Assembly: GCA_947259195.1 (NCBI GenBank)
Contig: CAMYLC010000034.1
Coordinates: 1 to 64,000, forward strand
DNA: 64,000 nucleotides
Direction: 5' to 3'
Source of the DNA: Thermoanaerobaculia bacterium
GTDB lineage: Bacteria > Acidobacteriota > Thermoanaerobaculia > Multivoradales > JAHEKO01
The translations under genes and the position numbers were made by a program. Of this stretch, positions 15,781-24,949 are shown one piece after another (position 1 is the stretch's first letter; each line of letters starts with the position of its first letter). The notes under the pieces were generated by a model. It searched no databases. It saw only the letters and a program-made list of their open reading frames with translations, and had not been told where the DNA came from.

Positions 15781-15883
15781 CCCTAGAGACAGGGGCCCCG
15801 TTCCGCAGGTACAGCACGGGGACCACGACCAGATTGAGGAAGGTCGAGGTCAGCAAGTGCACCCATCCATAGGCGAGCTCTTC
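15773..15883 (-). pseudogene. 3' remnant of a CusA/CzcA-type RND efflux pump
   Basis: On the minus strand an open stretch translates to LAYGWVHLLTSTFLNLVV, then VPVLYLRNG and a stop at 15775-15773. This is the characteristic end of the last membrane helix of heavy-metal RND transporters (LLTSTFLNL, VPVLYLR). Only about 35 of more than 1000 residues remain, and a stop codon interrupts the frame at 15886-15884. Confidence 0.6.
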
Positions 15884-15979
15884 CTATCTGCTTCTGGCAC
15901 CATTCAGCAACGGATGTGGGAGAATTTCTAAGGCGGACGATGCTAAGAGGCTGCCCAGGTAACTCGAAAGGAGGCAGCG

Positions 15980-16615
15980 ATGAACCTCCGTATCGCGACC
16001 TACGCTGCCATGCTCGGCGTCTGTGCCACGTTCGTGCTCCGCACGGCGGCGACCTTCTCCGCACAGCTATTCACCTCCCCCGCTGTGGCCCAGGTGGGAG
16101 TCTGGACTCACCTTTTCGGCACGGCCACCATGGTGTGGTTCTTCCTCGCGTTCCTCTTGGACTTGACGGGTCCGGAGCGCCCGACACTTCGCCGCGCGGC
16201 CGCCACTGCGGCAGCCGGAGCTGCGATCGCGCTACTGGTTCCACTGCAGACCGTGCTGCGGATCTCGGACGTAGCACCCTTCTCGGCCTTCGTACGCTCG
16301 CCCTGGCTGGAGCCCATTGCGCCCTTGATCGCCACCGTGGCGATCCTGATCTTCTTTGCCGTCTACCGCCGTGAGCTGGTCAGGGCCGAAGACGCGCAAC
16401 TCCGCCGCGCCGCCACGGCCGCCAATTGGGCTTACGCGCTGTTCACCGTGCTGAACCTGTGTGTGCTCGCGCTCTACACGAGCTCGGGTGAGCTGCGCTG
16501 GCTGACGCAGATGGGTCCGGCTGTCGCCTGGATCACTTTGCCACTCGTAGCCGCTGGCTTCGCCGCCGTGCTCCACTTCTTCGTGACTCTGCTGCGGCAC
16601 CTGGTGCGGCGCTGA
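15980..16615 (+). CDS. Integral membrane protein, unknown function (211 aa)
   Basis: AGGAGG lies 6-7 bases before the ATG. Six hydrophobic stretches are seen: about residues 5-25, 45-62, 72-92, 112-128, 148-165 and 178-200. It starts MNLRIATYAAMLGVCATF. Positive residues cluster in TLRRAA, YRRELV, QLRRAA and the C-terminal LRRH. No conserved motif is recognised. It stands 14 bases before the acyl-CoA oxidase gene and may be co-transcribed with it. Confidence 0.75.
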   Translation: MNLRIATYAAMLGVCATFVLRTAATFSAQLFTSPAVAQVGVWTHLFGTATMVWFFLAFLLDLTGPERPTLRRAAATAAAGAAIALLVPLQTVLRISDVAPFSAFVRSPWLEPIAPLIATVAILIFFAVYRRELVRAEDAQLRRAATAANWAYALFTVLNLCVLALYTSSGELRWLTQMGPAVAWITLPLVAAGFAAVLHFFVTLLRHLVRR

Positions 16616-16628
16616 AGTACCATTGAGC

Positions 16629-18953
16629 ATGCCAGAATTCTCTGATCCTGCAGCCTCCGATGGTCGCGATTCGCGTGTCCCGGACGCTCCCGAGCTACTG
16701 CCGTACCTTCCGATGCTCTATGTCGCCTGGGCGGACGGCGATCTGGAGCCCGTCGAGATTCGCGCCATCTGCACGCGGCTCGGGACGACCGAGGGGATGG
16801 ATGAGGATTATCAGCAGTTCCTGGAGGGTTGGCTGGATCCTGAGAATCCTCCATCGGCAACCGATCTGACGACGCTGCTGGCCGCAATCAGGACCGCCGC
16901 CGCGTCCATGCCAGCCGGTGAGCGTCGCTCTCTAGCGGCACTGGGTGTCGAGCTCGCGGCCGCTGCGGGCCATGAAACTTCGGCCGCCGAGAGGCAGGCG
17001 CTGGAGGCCATCGAAACGAACCTCGGCCTCAGTGGTAGTGAGGCGGTCCGACGACTTCTGAGCCCCGAGCGCGCCGCGCCCGATCCGATGGGCGCTTTGC
17101 CGGCGTTCGAGTTGGCCGCCATGACGCGACTGCTGGATGGAGATCAGTGGGTGATTCGCGACAAGGTCCGCGGCATCTTGAGTCGTCCCGAGTTCAGTTA
17201 CCGCTACGGCTTGGACAGGGACAACTACCGGGCACAGGTGCTCGATTGGGCCGAGGCTCTGGCTGTGGAGGGTATCGGCGCCTTGAGCTTTCCCGAGGAC
17301 GTCGGTGGCGGAGGTGACCTCGGCGCCTTCATCGCCGCCTTCGAGACCGTGGCCTTTCATGACCTGAGCCTCTTGGTGAAGCTGGGGGTGCAGTTCGGAC
17401 TCTTCGGCGGCAGCATCCTGCAACTGGGTACCCAGCGGCACCACGAGAAGTACCTGCCCAAGGTTGGCGCTTTGGAGCTACCGGGATGTTTCGCGATGAC
17501 CGAGACCGGACACGGCTCGAATGTTCACGACCTGGAGACCGTGGCTCGCTTCGAGTCGCAAACGGACGAGTTCGTCCTTCACACACCGAGTCCGGCGGCA
17601 CGCAAGGACTACATCGGTAACGCCGCTCTGCATGGGCGCCTGGCCACCGTTTTCGCCCAGCTCGAGATTGGCTCGGAGCATCACGGGGTCCACGCCTTCC
17701 TGGTGCCGATCCGCAACGAAGACGGCACGATGTGCGCCGGGGTCGGAGTCGAGGACTGTGGCGACAAGCTGGGTCTCAACGGGATCGACAACGGCCGCCT
17801 CTGGTTCGACCAGGTTCGGATACCACGCCAGAATCTGCTTGATCGGTTCGCGCAGGTGGATGCCGACGGGATTTACACGAGCCCAATCGCCAGCCCGACC
17901 AAGCGCTTCTTCGTAATGCTCGGAACTCTCGTCGGTGGCCGGGTCAGCGTGGCACTTGCGGGCCTGAGCACCTCCAAATCGGCACTGGCGATAGCGGTCC
18001 GTTACGGTGCTCGGCGGCGGCAGTTTGGGCCGGAGGGTGCGGCGGAGACAGTGCTCCTGGATTACCGCACCCACCAGCGGCGTTTGATGCCCCGGTTGGC
18101 GACGACCTACGCTCTGGACTTTGCTCTTTCGCACCTGGCGGCCCAGTACGTCGATTCATCGGCTGACAATCGTCGTGAGGTGGAGTCACTCGCCGCCGGT
18201 TTGAAGGCCTACTCCACCTGGCACGCCACCGACACCATCCAAACCTGCCGTGAGGCTTGTGGTGGGCAGGGGTATCTGGCCGTCAATCGCTTGGCCGCGC
18301 TCAAGGCCGATAGCGACGTCTTCACGACATTCGAGGGTGACAACACCGTACTGTTGCAGCTCCAGGCCAAGAGCCTGCTCACCGGCTACGCACGGCAGTT
18401 CGGCGAGATGAACGTCTTCGGACTGGCGAAGTACCTTGGTGGCCAGGTGGCGACAGCCGTCGCTGAGCTCAACCCCCTAGTGACCCGCAGGACCGACGAA
18501 GCGCACCTGCAGGACCGGGAGTTCCAGCTGGGTGCATTCGATTGGCGAGAAAAGCATCTACTATCCACGCTGGCTCGCCGGATGAAGAAGCGCCTCGACA
18601 GCGGCATGGATAGCTTCGACGCCCTGGTCGAGGTCCAGGACCATGTCGTTGCCCTGGCCGAGGCCCACACCGAGCGCCTGATCCTGGAGCAGTTCGCCGC
18701 TAGCATAGACGGCTGTGAAGACTCCTCGTTGAGAACGATGCTCGGGACTCTCTGCGATCTCTACGCGCTGCACCGTATCGAGGCCGACCGTGGCTGGTTT
18801 CTAGAGCATGGTTACCTCGAGAGCGCTAAAGCCAAGGCCATTCGCCAGCAGGTCAACAAGCTGTGTCTTAAGGTCCGGCAACAGGCAGTGCCGTTGGTCG
18901 ATGCCTTTGGCATTCCCGATCCGGTGCTGGGCGCCCCCATCGCCTTCTCGTAA
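16629..18953 (+). CDS. Acyl-CoA oxidase/dehydrogenase with N-terminal TerB-like domain (774 aa)
   Basis: Residues 1-140 are helical and TerB-like (YLPMLYVAWADGDLEPVEIRAI, then MPAGERRSLAALGVELAAA and SAAERQALEAIE). From about 160 the sequence is an acyl-CoA oxidase-type flavoprotein: FSYRYGLDRDNYRAQVL, FPEDVGGGGDLGAF, CFAMTETGHGSN (FAD/substrate loop), FLVPIRNEDG, GNRLWF-type region GIDNGRLWFDQVRIPR and TTFEGDNTVLLQLQAK, whose Glu is the expected catalytic base. It probably oxidises acyl-CoA in fatty-acid degradation. ATG 16629 is used; a TTG lies 6 bases upstream. Confidence 0.88.
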   Translation: MPEFSDPAASDGRDSRVPDAPELLPYLPMLYVAWADGDLEPVEIRAICTRLGTTEGMDEDYQQFLEGWLDPENPPSATDLTTLLAAIRTAAASMPAGERRSLAALGVELAAAAGHETSAAERQALEAIETNLGLSGSEAVRRLLSPERAAPDPMGALPAFELAAMTRLLDGDQWVIRDKVRGILSRPEFSYRYGLDRDNYRAQVLDWAEALAVEGIGALSFPEDVGGGGDLGAFIAAFETVAFHDLSLLVKLGVQFGLFGGSILQLGTQRHHEKYLPKVGALELPGCFAMTETGHGSNVHDLETVARFESQTDEFVLHTPSPAARKDYIGNAALHGRLATVFAQLEIGSEHHGVHAFLVPIRNEDGTMCAGVGVEDCGDKLGLNGIDNGRLWFDQVRIPRQNLLDRFAQVDADGIYTSPIASPTKRFFVMLGTLVGGRVSVALAGLSTSKSALAIAVRYGARRRQFGPEGAAETVLLDYRTHQRRLMPRLATTYALDFALSHLAAQYVDSSADNRREVESLAAGLKAYSTWHATDTIQTCREACGGQGYLAVNRLAALKADSDVFTTFEGDNTVLLQLQAKSLLTGYARQFGEMNVFGLAKYLGGQVATAVAELNPLVTRRTDEAHLQDREFQLGAFDWREKHLLSTLARRMKKRLDSGMDSFDALVEVQDHVVALAEAHTERLILEQFAASIDGCEDSSLRTMLGTLCDLYALHRIEADRGWFLEHGYLESAKAKAIRQQVNKLCLKVRQQAVPLVDAFGIPDPVLGAPIAFS

Positions 18954-18995
18954 TAAAATGCGCCCCCCCCCTCAGTGGCCGTCGATCTCTGACCG

Positions 18996-19235
18996 CTAGC
19001 TCTCGTTCGATTCGTGCAGCGTGTTCGAGGAGCACTTGGCGACGGCGTTGAGCTCCTTCTCGAGCGCCTGTCCCGCCTCGGACTTCATCACCTCTTTCGA
19101 CGTCATCCACGCTTCCATGCTTGGGAAGCTGTCCGCGTAGGTGAAAGTCTCGGAGTTGCCGACGATGGAGGTCAACACGAAGCTGCGAATGTCGCCGCCT
19201 TCGACGTTGTCGTTCTGGGTTGATGTGGCTGCCGC
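18996..19235 (-). pseudogene. 3' remnant of a monooxygenase-like (ABM-fold) gene
   Basis: An 80-codon open stretch with no good start codon. The part FVLTSIVGNSETFTYADSF, then MEAWMTSKEVM, then LNAVAKCSSNTLHES resembles the C-terminal half of a ferredoxin-like antibiotic-monooxygenase-type domain, including the Cys and TLHES ending. A stop at 19238-19236 blocks the frame upstream. The 5' half appears lost. A 60-residue protein from TTG 19178 is a less likely alternative. A run of 9-10 C bases lies just downstream, near 18962-18971. Confidence 0.4.
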
Positions 19236-19260
19236 CTACGTGCCGCGGTAACCTTGCTCC

Positions 19261-19755
19261 ATGAGTGAAGACGAACTGCGTCGGACCCTTTCCAAGCTGC
19301 TCCGGGAGAGCCAAAGTCACGTCGGCTTGAGACGGGCGGTGGACGGCTTTCCTGCCGCTCTCGCCGGGCGCCAGATCGATGGTTATCGGCACACCGCTTG
19401 GGAGCTGGTCGAGCACTTGAGGCTTGCCGCTGAGGATCTCGTCTCCTATTGCCGCGACGCCGACTACGAGAAGCGGGCCTGGCCGGAGGGCTACTGGCCA
19501 GAGACGTCGGCACCCCCCACCGAGGAGGCCTGGCACGAAAGCGTAAGCAAGCTTCTCGAGGCTACTGAAGCCATGGCTGCAACGGTGGACGATCGGCTGC
19601 ACGACCTCTACGTCACCGTACCTTCTGCTGAGAAGAGCCACCACCACACGCTGCGGGCGGCACTGATCCTCCTCGACCACAACGGCTATCACGTCGGGCA
19701 GCTCATCGACCTGCGCTTGGCCCTCGGCAGCTGGCCGACAGCTCGAAGTGATTGA
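19261..19755 (+). CDS. DinB-superfamily protein (164 aa)
   Basis: Four-helix DinB-like fold with the three-His metal pattern: HTAWELVEHLRLA near residue 43, and LLDHNGYHVGQLIDLR near residues 142-150. Aromatic-rich loop KRAWPEGYWPE between helices 2 and 3. Members often act as metal-dependent thiol-S-transferases or are uncharacterised. Stands alone, followed by the serine hydrolase gene 64 bases on. Confidence 0.88.
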   Translation: MSEDELRRTLSKLLRESQSHVGLRRAVDGFPAALAGRQIDGYRHTAWELVEHLRLAAEDLVSYCRDADYEKRAWPEGYWPETSAPPTEEAWHESVSKLLEATEAMAATVDDRLHDLYVTVPSAEKSHHHTLRAALILLDHNGYHVGQLIDLRLALGSWPTARSD

Positions 19756-19819
19756 CGAGGCCGTCGCGCCAGCGATGTGAGTTCACTAATTCTCGGCATC
19801 CGCATGTAGGGGAGCGACG

Positions 19820-21445
19820 ATGAAAACGAAGCGGTCTGTACTTCTCGCAGTTGTCTTGCTCTTCGTCGGATGTGGGCAGAGAGAAGAACAACAGGCGGCA
19901 CCGGCCGAGGACTGGAGAACTTCGTCCCCAGAGGAGCAGGGTATCGATTCAAAGCCATTGCTCGCTATGTTGGATGAAATTCATCGGCTGGGTCTTCGAA
20001 TCGACAGCCTTCTCATCGTGCGCAATGGCTACTTGGTAGTGGAGGCCTACTTCCACCCTTATGAGCAAGAGCATCGACACATCATCTATTCGGCGACCAA
20101 AGGCATCAGTGCGCTCCTGGCGGGCCTTGCGATCGAGGACGGCCTCATCCTCGATGAGAAGGCGAAGGTTCTAGATCTGCTTCCCTTGACTGGCGACAAG
20201 GTCGAGAACCTCGATGACTGGAAGCGACAGCTCGCACTCGAAGATCTTTTGACGATGACCGATGGTTTCGAGTGGCAGGACTGGCCCTACGGAATCAGGG
20301 CAGAGGGGGACTTCTCGCGACTCCTGGCGTCATCGGATGGAGCCCGGTACGTTCTCGATAGGCCGATGGCTCATGAGCCGGGGACTCGCTTCAACTACAA
20401 CAGCGGTGCCTCTCATCTCTTGACCGCCATTGTCCAGGAGGTAACTGGCAAGACCGCTCTCGAGTATGCGAATGAGAGGCTATTTCATCCGTTGGGGATC
20501 TACGATGCTGGATGGTCGGCATACCAGGGGATCAGCAATGGAGGATCGGAGCTGTTCCTTCGCCCGCGAGAGATGGCGAAGTTGGGCTATCTCATGCTGA
20601 ACGAGGGTAGGTGGGCAGGTAAGCAGATCATTCCTGCCGATTGGGTCGCAGCGTCGATGCAGCAGTACATCAAGACAGACGTAGAGTTCATGGAGGAGGA
20701 GTACGGATATCAGTGGTACACGAAGTACTTCGCGGGTCACAAGGTACACAGTGCCGAGGGGCTGGGTGGGAACTTCCTCTTTGTCGTTCCAGAGTTGGAC
20801 CTGGTGGTCGTCTTCACAGGTGGTCTCACCGGGAGAGAGATGGCCATCCCCTACAGGTTCCTCGAGGAGGCTGTGATTCCGGCTGCAACGTCGACCTCCC
20901 GGCTACCGCCCAATCCGGACTTGGCCCAGACACTCGATCGATTGGCGGCGGGAAGAGAGGGCGCCAAAGAGGCGGCGGAAGAGCTTCCGGAGCTTGCCGG
21001 AGCGGTTTCGGGTTCGACCTTCGAGGCAAGAGGCCGGGACAACGTGCTCGGGATCGAGCAGCTGTCGATCGGGTTTCCCCAGGCTAGCGAAGCACTCATG
21101 AAGATCGTGTACTCAGGCACCGGGGTGGATGCCGATTGGGGGATGGACATTGTCTTCCGCAGGGATGACGTCTCGGAAGAGAGACGGGAAGTCCGAATGG
21201 GCATTGGGCTCGATGGCCGATTTCGAACGGTGATCGTCGATCACGACGAAGTCGGTAAAGTGCCGTTCTCAGCCAAAGGTCGCTGGGGGGATGATCACAC
21301 CCTGATTGTCACGGTTCTGTCGGCGTGGGCTATCCCTGAAACATGGACGCTGTCTTTTCACGAAGATGAGAGCTCCACCCTACTCATCGAGACCCCTTTT
21401 CTGCAGTCTGAGATTCTCCTGCACCAGGGTGGGCGTTCGAACTAA
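19820..21445 (+). CDS. Serine hydrolase lipoprotein, class C beta-lactamase fold (541 aa)
   Basis: Lipobox LLFVGC at residues 13-18. Beta-lactamase/PBP-type motifs: SATK (YSATKGISALLAG, nucleophile Ser and Lys) near residue 91, YNS (FNYNSGASHLL) near 193, and HSAEGLGG near 311 in the position of the KTG box. Residues about 360-541 are an all-beta C-terminal region (MKIVYSGTGVDADW, MGIGLDGRFRTVIVD). It is likely an outer- or inner-membrane-anchored esterase or D-amino peptidase. Tail-to-tail overlap of 4 bases with the next gene. Confidence 0.88.
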   Translation: MKTKRSVLLAVVLLFVGCGQREEQQAAPAEDWRTSSPEEQGIDSKPLLAMLDEIHRLGLRIDSLLIVRNGYLVVEAYFHPYEQEHRHIIYSATKGISALLAGLAIEDGLILDEKAKVLDLLPLTGDKVENLDDWKRQLALEDLLTMTDGFEWQDWPYGIRAEGDFSRLLASSDGARYVLDRPMAHEPGTRFNYNSGASHLLTAIVQEVTGKTALEYANERLFHPLGIYDAGWSAYQGISNGGSELFLRPREMAKLGYLMLNEGRWAGKQIIPADWVAASMQQYIKTDVEFMEEEYGYQWYTKYFAGHKVHSAEGLGGNFLFVVPELDLVVVFTGGLTGREMAIPYRFLEEAVIPAATSTSRLPPNPDLAQTLDRLAAGREGAKEAAEELPELAGAVSGSTFEARGRDNVLGIEQLSIGFPQASEALMKIVYSGTGVDADWGMDIVFRRDDVSEERREVRMGIGLDGRFRTVIVDHDEVGKVPFSAKGRWGDDHTLIVTVLSAWAIPETWTLSFHEDESSTLLIETPFLQSEILLHQGGRSN

Positions 21446-22334
21446 GAACTCGGCACTGCTGGGCTTTGGGTTCGGCCCTTGAAAATTAGCAGCCGGAAAG
21501 CGAGTCCCACTCCGGCCAACCAGTCGGGCTCGTTGTCGACCAGCCCAACCCCGACGCGAAGGTCGATCTGGAGGTTGCGGGACAGCAACGTGGTCGCTCC
21601 AGCCTGGAGATTGTGGCGGTCGAGACGATCCCCGCTGAGAAGGAAGGCTCCGTAGAGCTTGCCGAAGAGGCTGACCGCCCCCCCGACCGTTCCACTCAGC
21701 GCCACTGCGTAGTTGAGGTCTACGCCGGCTCGCCTTCCCCAGTCATCCTTGGAAGTCACCAGACTCGGGCCGAGGTTGTAGGTCAATCCAACCCGTTCGG
21801 TCAGGCCGTGCGCCGCCAGAAAGAGCACTTTCGGGATGACGTAGTCGCTGGTGAAATCGCCATGGCCCACTGGCAAGCTCACATCGACCAGAAGACCCAC
21901 CTGAGGTCGCCCACCGCGCTCCTCAGCTAGGGCGATTTTGGCGCCGAGACTGATGTCGTTGAATCCATCATCACCACCGGTGCTGGTCTTCTGGAAGGTC
22001 CACCCCGTCACGAAAAGGCGTGCCTCGACTCGCTTGTTGATTCCATACCGGGTGAGGAAGTCGGGCGTGATTTGGGAATCGGTCGGCTCTCCATCGCCCT
22101 CGGAGCGTGTGAACTTGTACCCCGCTTCGAACTGTAGTGTGTGCCGGGACACCAACCCTGGGGAGGCGCTGTCCGTCGTCGGTCGGTTGCAATCGGACTC
22201 TCAGCGGCAGTCTTCGGCTCATCGGAGTCGTCGGCCGAGACCGCATACGAGCTCATGAGCAGGATCGCGGTCAGGATCGCGGCACCAGGACCATACCCGG
22301 AACTACCTCGATGGATCCGGAATAGGGGTTGCAC
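21442..22334 (-). pseudogene. Outer-membrane beta-barrel transporter-like gene with a frameshift
   Basis: A GTG at 22334 overlaps the response-regulator stop (TAGTG) and opens a frame with a hydrophobic export signal (AAILTAILLMSSYAVSA) and a linker ending SPIATDR. The rest of the protein is in another frame: TTDSASPGLVSRHTLQF, then EAGYKFTRSEGDG, RVEARLFVTGW and ISLGAKIALAEE, a porin-like beta-barrel that ends at 21442. The break lies near 22176-22190 in a CCGA/CGAC repeat; adding 1 or 4 bases restores one protein of about 298 residues. TDRP followed by a DSAS-type stretch is usual in this family, which supports a 4-base loss. Last gene of the five-gene operon. Confidence 0.65.
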
Positions 22335-22936
22335 TAGAGCCAGCCCTGTTTGCGGGCGAGTCGGGCGGCTTCTGTGCGGTTGGCAGCACCCAGCTTGCCG
22401 ATGGCCTCGGACAGGTAGTTGCGCACAGTTCCCTCGGAGAGGTGAAGCTCCCCGGCGATCTTGGAGTTCGATAACCCCTCTCCGGCCAGTTTCAGGACCT
22501 GGCGTTCGCGGTCGGTCAGGGGATCGGGGTCGCCCCAGGCTTGGGCGGCAAGCTCCGGGGCCACCGCCCGTAGCCCCTGGTGAACCCGGCGCACGGCTTC
22601 GGCCAGCTCGTCGGCTGGGGCGTCCTTGAGCAGATAGCCGGCTGCGCCTCCCTCGAGGGCGCGGCGCAGATACCCGCTGCGGCCGAAGGTGGTGACGATG
22701 ATCACCCGGCCTGCGAATTTCTTTTCTTTGAGGACTTGAAGTATCTCGAGGCCCGTCATCCCGGGCATCTCGATGTCGGTCAGGACGACATCGGGCTCGA
22801 TCTCGAGGATCCTCTCCAACGCATCCTGGCCATCGGTCGCCGTGGCCGCGACCTCGATGTCGTCTTCCATGTCGAGCAGCGCTGCCAGGGCCCCCAGCAC
22901 CAGGCCCTGATCTTCGGCGATGACGACCCGGATCAT
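22334..22936 (-). CDS. NarL/DesR-type response regulator (200 aa)
   Basis: Receiver domain: VIAEDQ (acidic pair), VVLTDIEMPGMTG (phospho-acceptor Asp near residue 54), IIVTTFGR and YLLKDAPADEL (conserved Lys). C-terminal LuxR-type helix-turn-helix: DPLTDRERQVLKLAGEGLSN, then LHLSEGTVRNYLSEAIGKL. The ATG overlaps the kinase stop (ATGA), so they are translated together. Likely target is the ABC operon itself, through the GTCAT/ATGAC sites at 25912-25939. Confidence 0.93.
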   Translation of the reverse strand: MIRVVIAEDQGLVLGALAALLDMEDDIEVAATATDGQDALERILEIEPDVVLTDIEMPGMTGLEILQVLKEKKFAGRVIIVTTFGRSGYLRRALEGGAAGYLLKDAPADELAEAVRRVHQGLRAVAPELAAQAWGDPDPLTDRERQVLKLAGEGLSNSKIAGELHLSEGTVRNYLSEAIGKLGAANRTEAARLARKQGWL

Positions 22937-24105
22937 CCCTTGGCTCCCGAGGGCTCGGGGCCACATGAACCCAGCAGCGGCTTGCCTCGCGATGGCTGGC
23001 CCACGCGAGTCGTGTTCTCCGAGGGCTGCAAGACAGGTAGTGTGATCGTGATCGAGGTCCCGCCCCGACCGTCGACGTTGAAATCGCCTCCGATGGCGGC
23101 TACTCGCTCCTGCATCCCGGTCAGGCCCATGCCGCCACTGGTCTGGCTGTCTTGGCCTGGAGCTCCCTTGCCGTTGTCGTTCACGGTCAGCCGGACCCGG
23201 TCGGAGAGGTTCTCCAGCCGCACCCGGCACGAGTCCGCGTGGGAATGGCGAAGCACATTGGTCGTTGCTTCCCGGAGCGCCAAGGCCAGCACCTGCTCGA
23301 TTGCCGGGTCGATGTCGATTGCATCGGTCTCCGCCTCGAAGTGAATCAGGGCCGACTGTAGAGCCACGCGGGCTTGCGCCAGCTCGGTCGAGAAGTCGGT
23401 CTGCCGGAAACCGCTGACCGCGCTGCGGACCTGCTTGAGAGCCTCGCGGGCGACCTGCTCGACCTCGCCGATCTCCAGGGCCGCTCGAGCGGGGTCCTTC
23501 TCGGCGAGCCGACGCGCCAGCTCTGCTTTTCGGGTGATCACGGTCAGGGTGTGCCCGAGTAGATCGTGTAGATCTCGGGCAATTCTCTCGCGCTCGGCCA
23601 GCTTGGCGAGTCTCTCGACTTCGCCCTGGGTGCGTCGGAGCGCGGCCTGTGAGCGCCGCACGCCGGCGTAGTGGATGTTGATGCCACCGATGAGGAGGCT
23701 GAAGACCATGGCCGGAATCCAGAAGAAGGGCGACAGATCGAGCAGCCAGGCTTCGAGCGGTGGCAGAGCGGCCAGCACGAGCAGCAGCCTGAATGCGAAG
23801 GGCGCCGATCCCGCGAAGCCCAGATGGCCCGCCGCGTAGACGAAGAAGACGCTGGAGCCCCAGTTGATCGGTGCGAACAGGATGCCCAGGAGCGTGATCC
23901 CGGCGACGGGGATCAGAGTCTTGCGCCCGGGCAGCCAGTAGCCCCAGAAATAGAGAGGTAGAAAGACAGCCGTGCCGAGAGCGGTGAGAGCCCAGTCCAT
24001 GGGTGTCGGCTCGTTCGTCAGGCCGGCAAACCAGAAGATGCCCAGGTAGACAAGCCAGGCATAAGGAGTCCAACCCAGTTCGTCCGCTTTCGGAATCAGT
24101 CGCAT
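22933..24105 (-). CDS. DesK-type sensor histidine kinase (390 aa)
   Basis: Five or so membrane segments in residues 15-155 (LVYLGIFWFAGL, ALTALGTAVFLPLYFWGYWL, FRLLLVLAALPPLEAWLL, WIPAMVFSLLIGGINI). A coiled coil precedes the dimerisation/phospho-acceptor motif ERERIARDLHDLLGHTLTVI (His near residue 181). ATPase motifs: REATTNVLRHSHA (N box), NDNGKGAP (G1) and GMGLTGMQERV (G2). The signal is unknown; this class often senses membrane state or antimicrobial stress. It lies 46 bases downstream of the ABC permease gene. Confidence 0.93.
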   Translation of the reverse strand: MRLIPKADELGWTPYAWLVYLGIFWFAGLTNEPTPMDWALTALGTAVFLPLYFWGYWLPGRKTLIPVAGITLLGILFAPINWGSSVFFVYAAGHLGFAGSAPFAFRLLLVLAALPPLEAWLLDLSPFFWIPAMVFSLLIGGINIHYAGVRRSQAALRRTQGEVERLAKLAERERIARDLHDLLGHTLTVITRKAELARRLAEKDPARAALEIGEVEQVAREALKQVRSAVSGFRQTDFSTELAQARVALQSALIHFEAETDAIDIDPAIEQVLALALREATTNVLRHSHADSCRVRLENLSDRVRLTVNDNGKGAPGQDSQTSGGMGLTGMQERVAAIGGDFNVDGRGGTSITITLPVLQPSENTTRVGQPSRGKPLLGSCGPEPSGAKG

Positions 24106-24151
24106 GGTGGTGCCTGAAGTCTAGCTCACCGAAGTCTCGGTCCCTTGTGTT

Positions 24152-24949
24152 TCAGCCGTAGGTCTTGCCTTCGTCACGGCGATAGCCGACCAGGGCGAGG
24201 CCGAGCGACAGAGCGGTAAAGAGAGCCAGGTAGAGAACACTGATCCAGGCAGCCGGGCCGGTGCTGGCACCGACCTGGGCGAGCGCCAACTGGCTGAAGT
24301 GATAGGGCGGCAGCGCTGGCGCAAGCCTCTGAAGGAGCGAGGGCAGCGCCTGCACCGGGATCCAGAGACCCGACAGGAACGCCAGTGGTAGGTACAACAG
24401 ATTGACGATCGCCGGTGCGGAATTGGGCCCGCAGAAGTAGCCCAGAGCGAGGCCGAAGGCACAGAACGGCAGAGCGCCGGCAATGAGCACGGCGGCTAGC
24501 GATACCCAAGTCACGGTCGGCATCGCGACGTCACCGAAAAGCGCCCCGAGGCCAAAGAGCCCCAAAACGACGATCAGGCTGAACGTCAGGGCCATGAAGA
24601 TCTTGGCCGTGAAGTAGGCCAATGGTGGCATGGGAGTGGCCCGCTTGAGCAGCATCCATCCTTGGCCGCGCTCGATTGCGACACCGACGCCGAAGCCAAA
24701 GAGCGAAGCCCCTATCACTCCGAAGGTGCCATAGGTGGCGAGGAGATAGGTCGGCATGTTCACCGGTCCAGCCATTCGTCCACTGCCGAAGACGAGTCCG
24801 AAGAGAACATAGAAGAGCAGCGGGAACAGCACCGTGGGGATTGCGTAGGCCGGCATCCGCAGGAGCTTCAGCAGTTCGTACTTGGCTTCGAGCGCGAAGA
24901 TCCTGGTGAGGGAGCGGGGTTGTGAAACCGCTTGGGCTGTAGTGTTCAT
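24152..24949 (-). CDS. ABC-2 type transport permease (265 aa)
   Basis: Six hydrophobic segments typical of ABC-2 exporter permeases: AIPTVLFPLLFYVLFGLVFG, YGTFGVIGASLFGFGVG, FSLIVVLGLFGLGALFG, WVSLAAVLIAGALPFCAFGL, NLLYLPLAFLSGLWIPVQALP and ISVLYLALFTALSLGLAL. Start overlaps the ATPase stop by 4 bases (ATGA). Together they form an exporter of DesKR-adjacent type; possible cargo includes lipids or peptides, not determinable here. Confidence 0.92.
   Translation of the reverse strand: MNTTAQAVSQPRSLTRIFALEAKYELLKLLRMPAYAIPTVLFPLLFYVLFGLVFGSGRMAGPVNMPTYLLATYGTFGVIGASLFGFGVGVAIERGQGWMLLKRATPMPPLAYFTAKIFMALTFSLIVVLGLFGLGALFGDVAMPTVTWVSLAAVLIAGALPFCAFGLALGYFCGPNSAPAIVNLLYLPLAFLSGLWIPVQALPSLLQRLAPALPPYHFSQLALAQVGASTGPAAWISVLYLALFTALSLGLALVGYRRDEGKTYG

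Noticed and set aside
22334..24073. 579-codon frame that would fuse upstream sequence to the response regulator
   Set aside because: The first two thirds are an off-frame reading of the histidine kinase; the true regulator starts at ATG 22936 overlapping the kinase stop.
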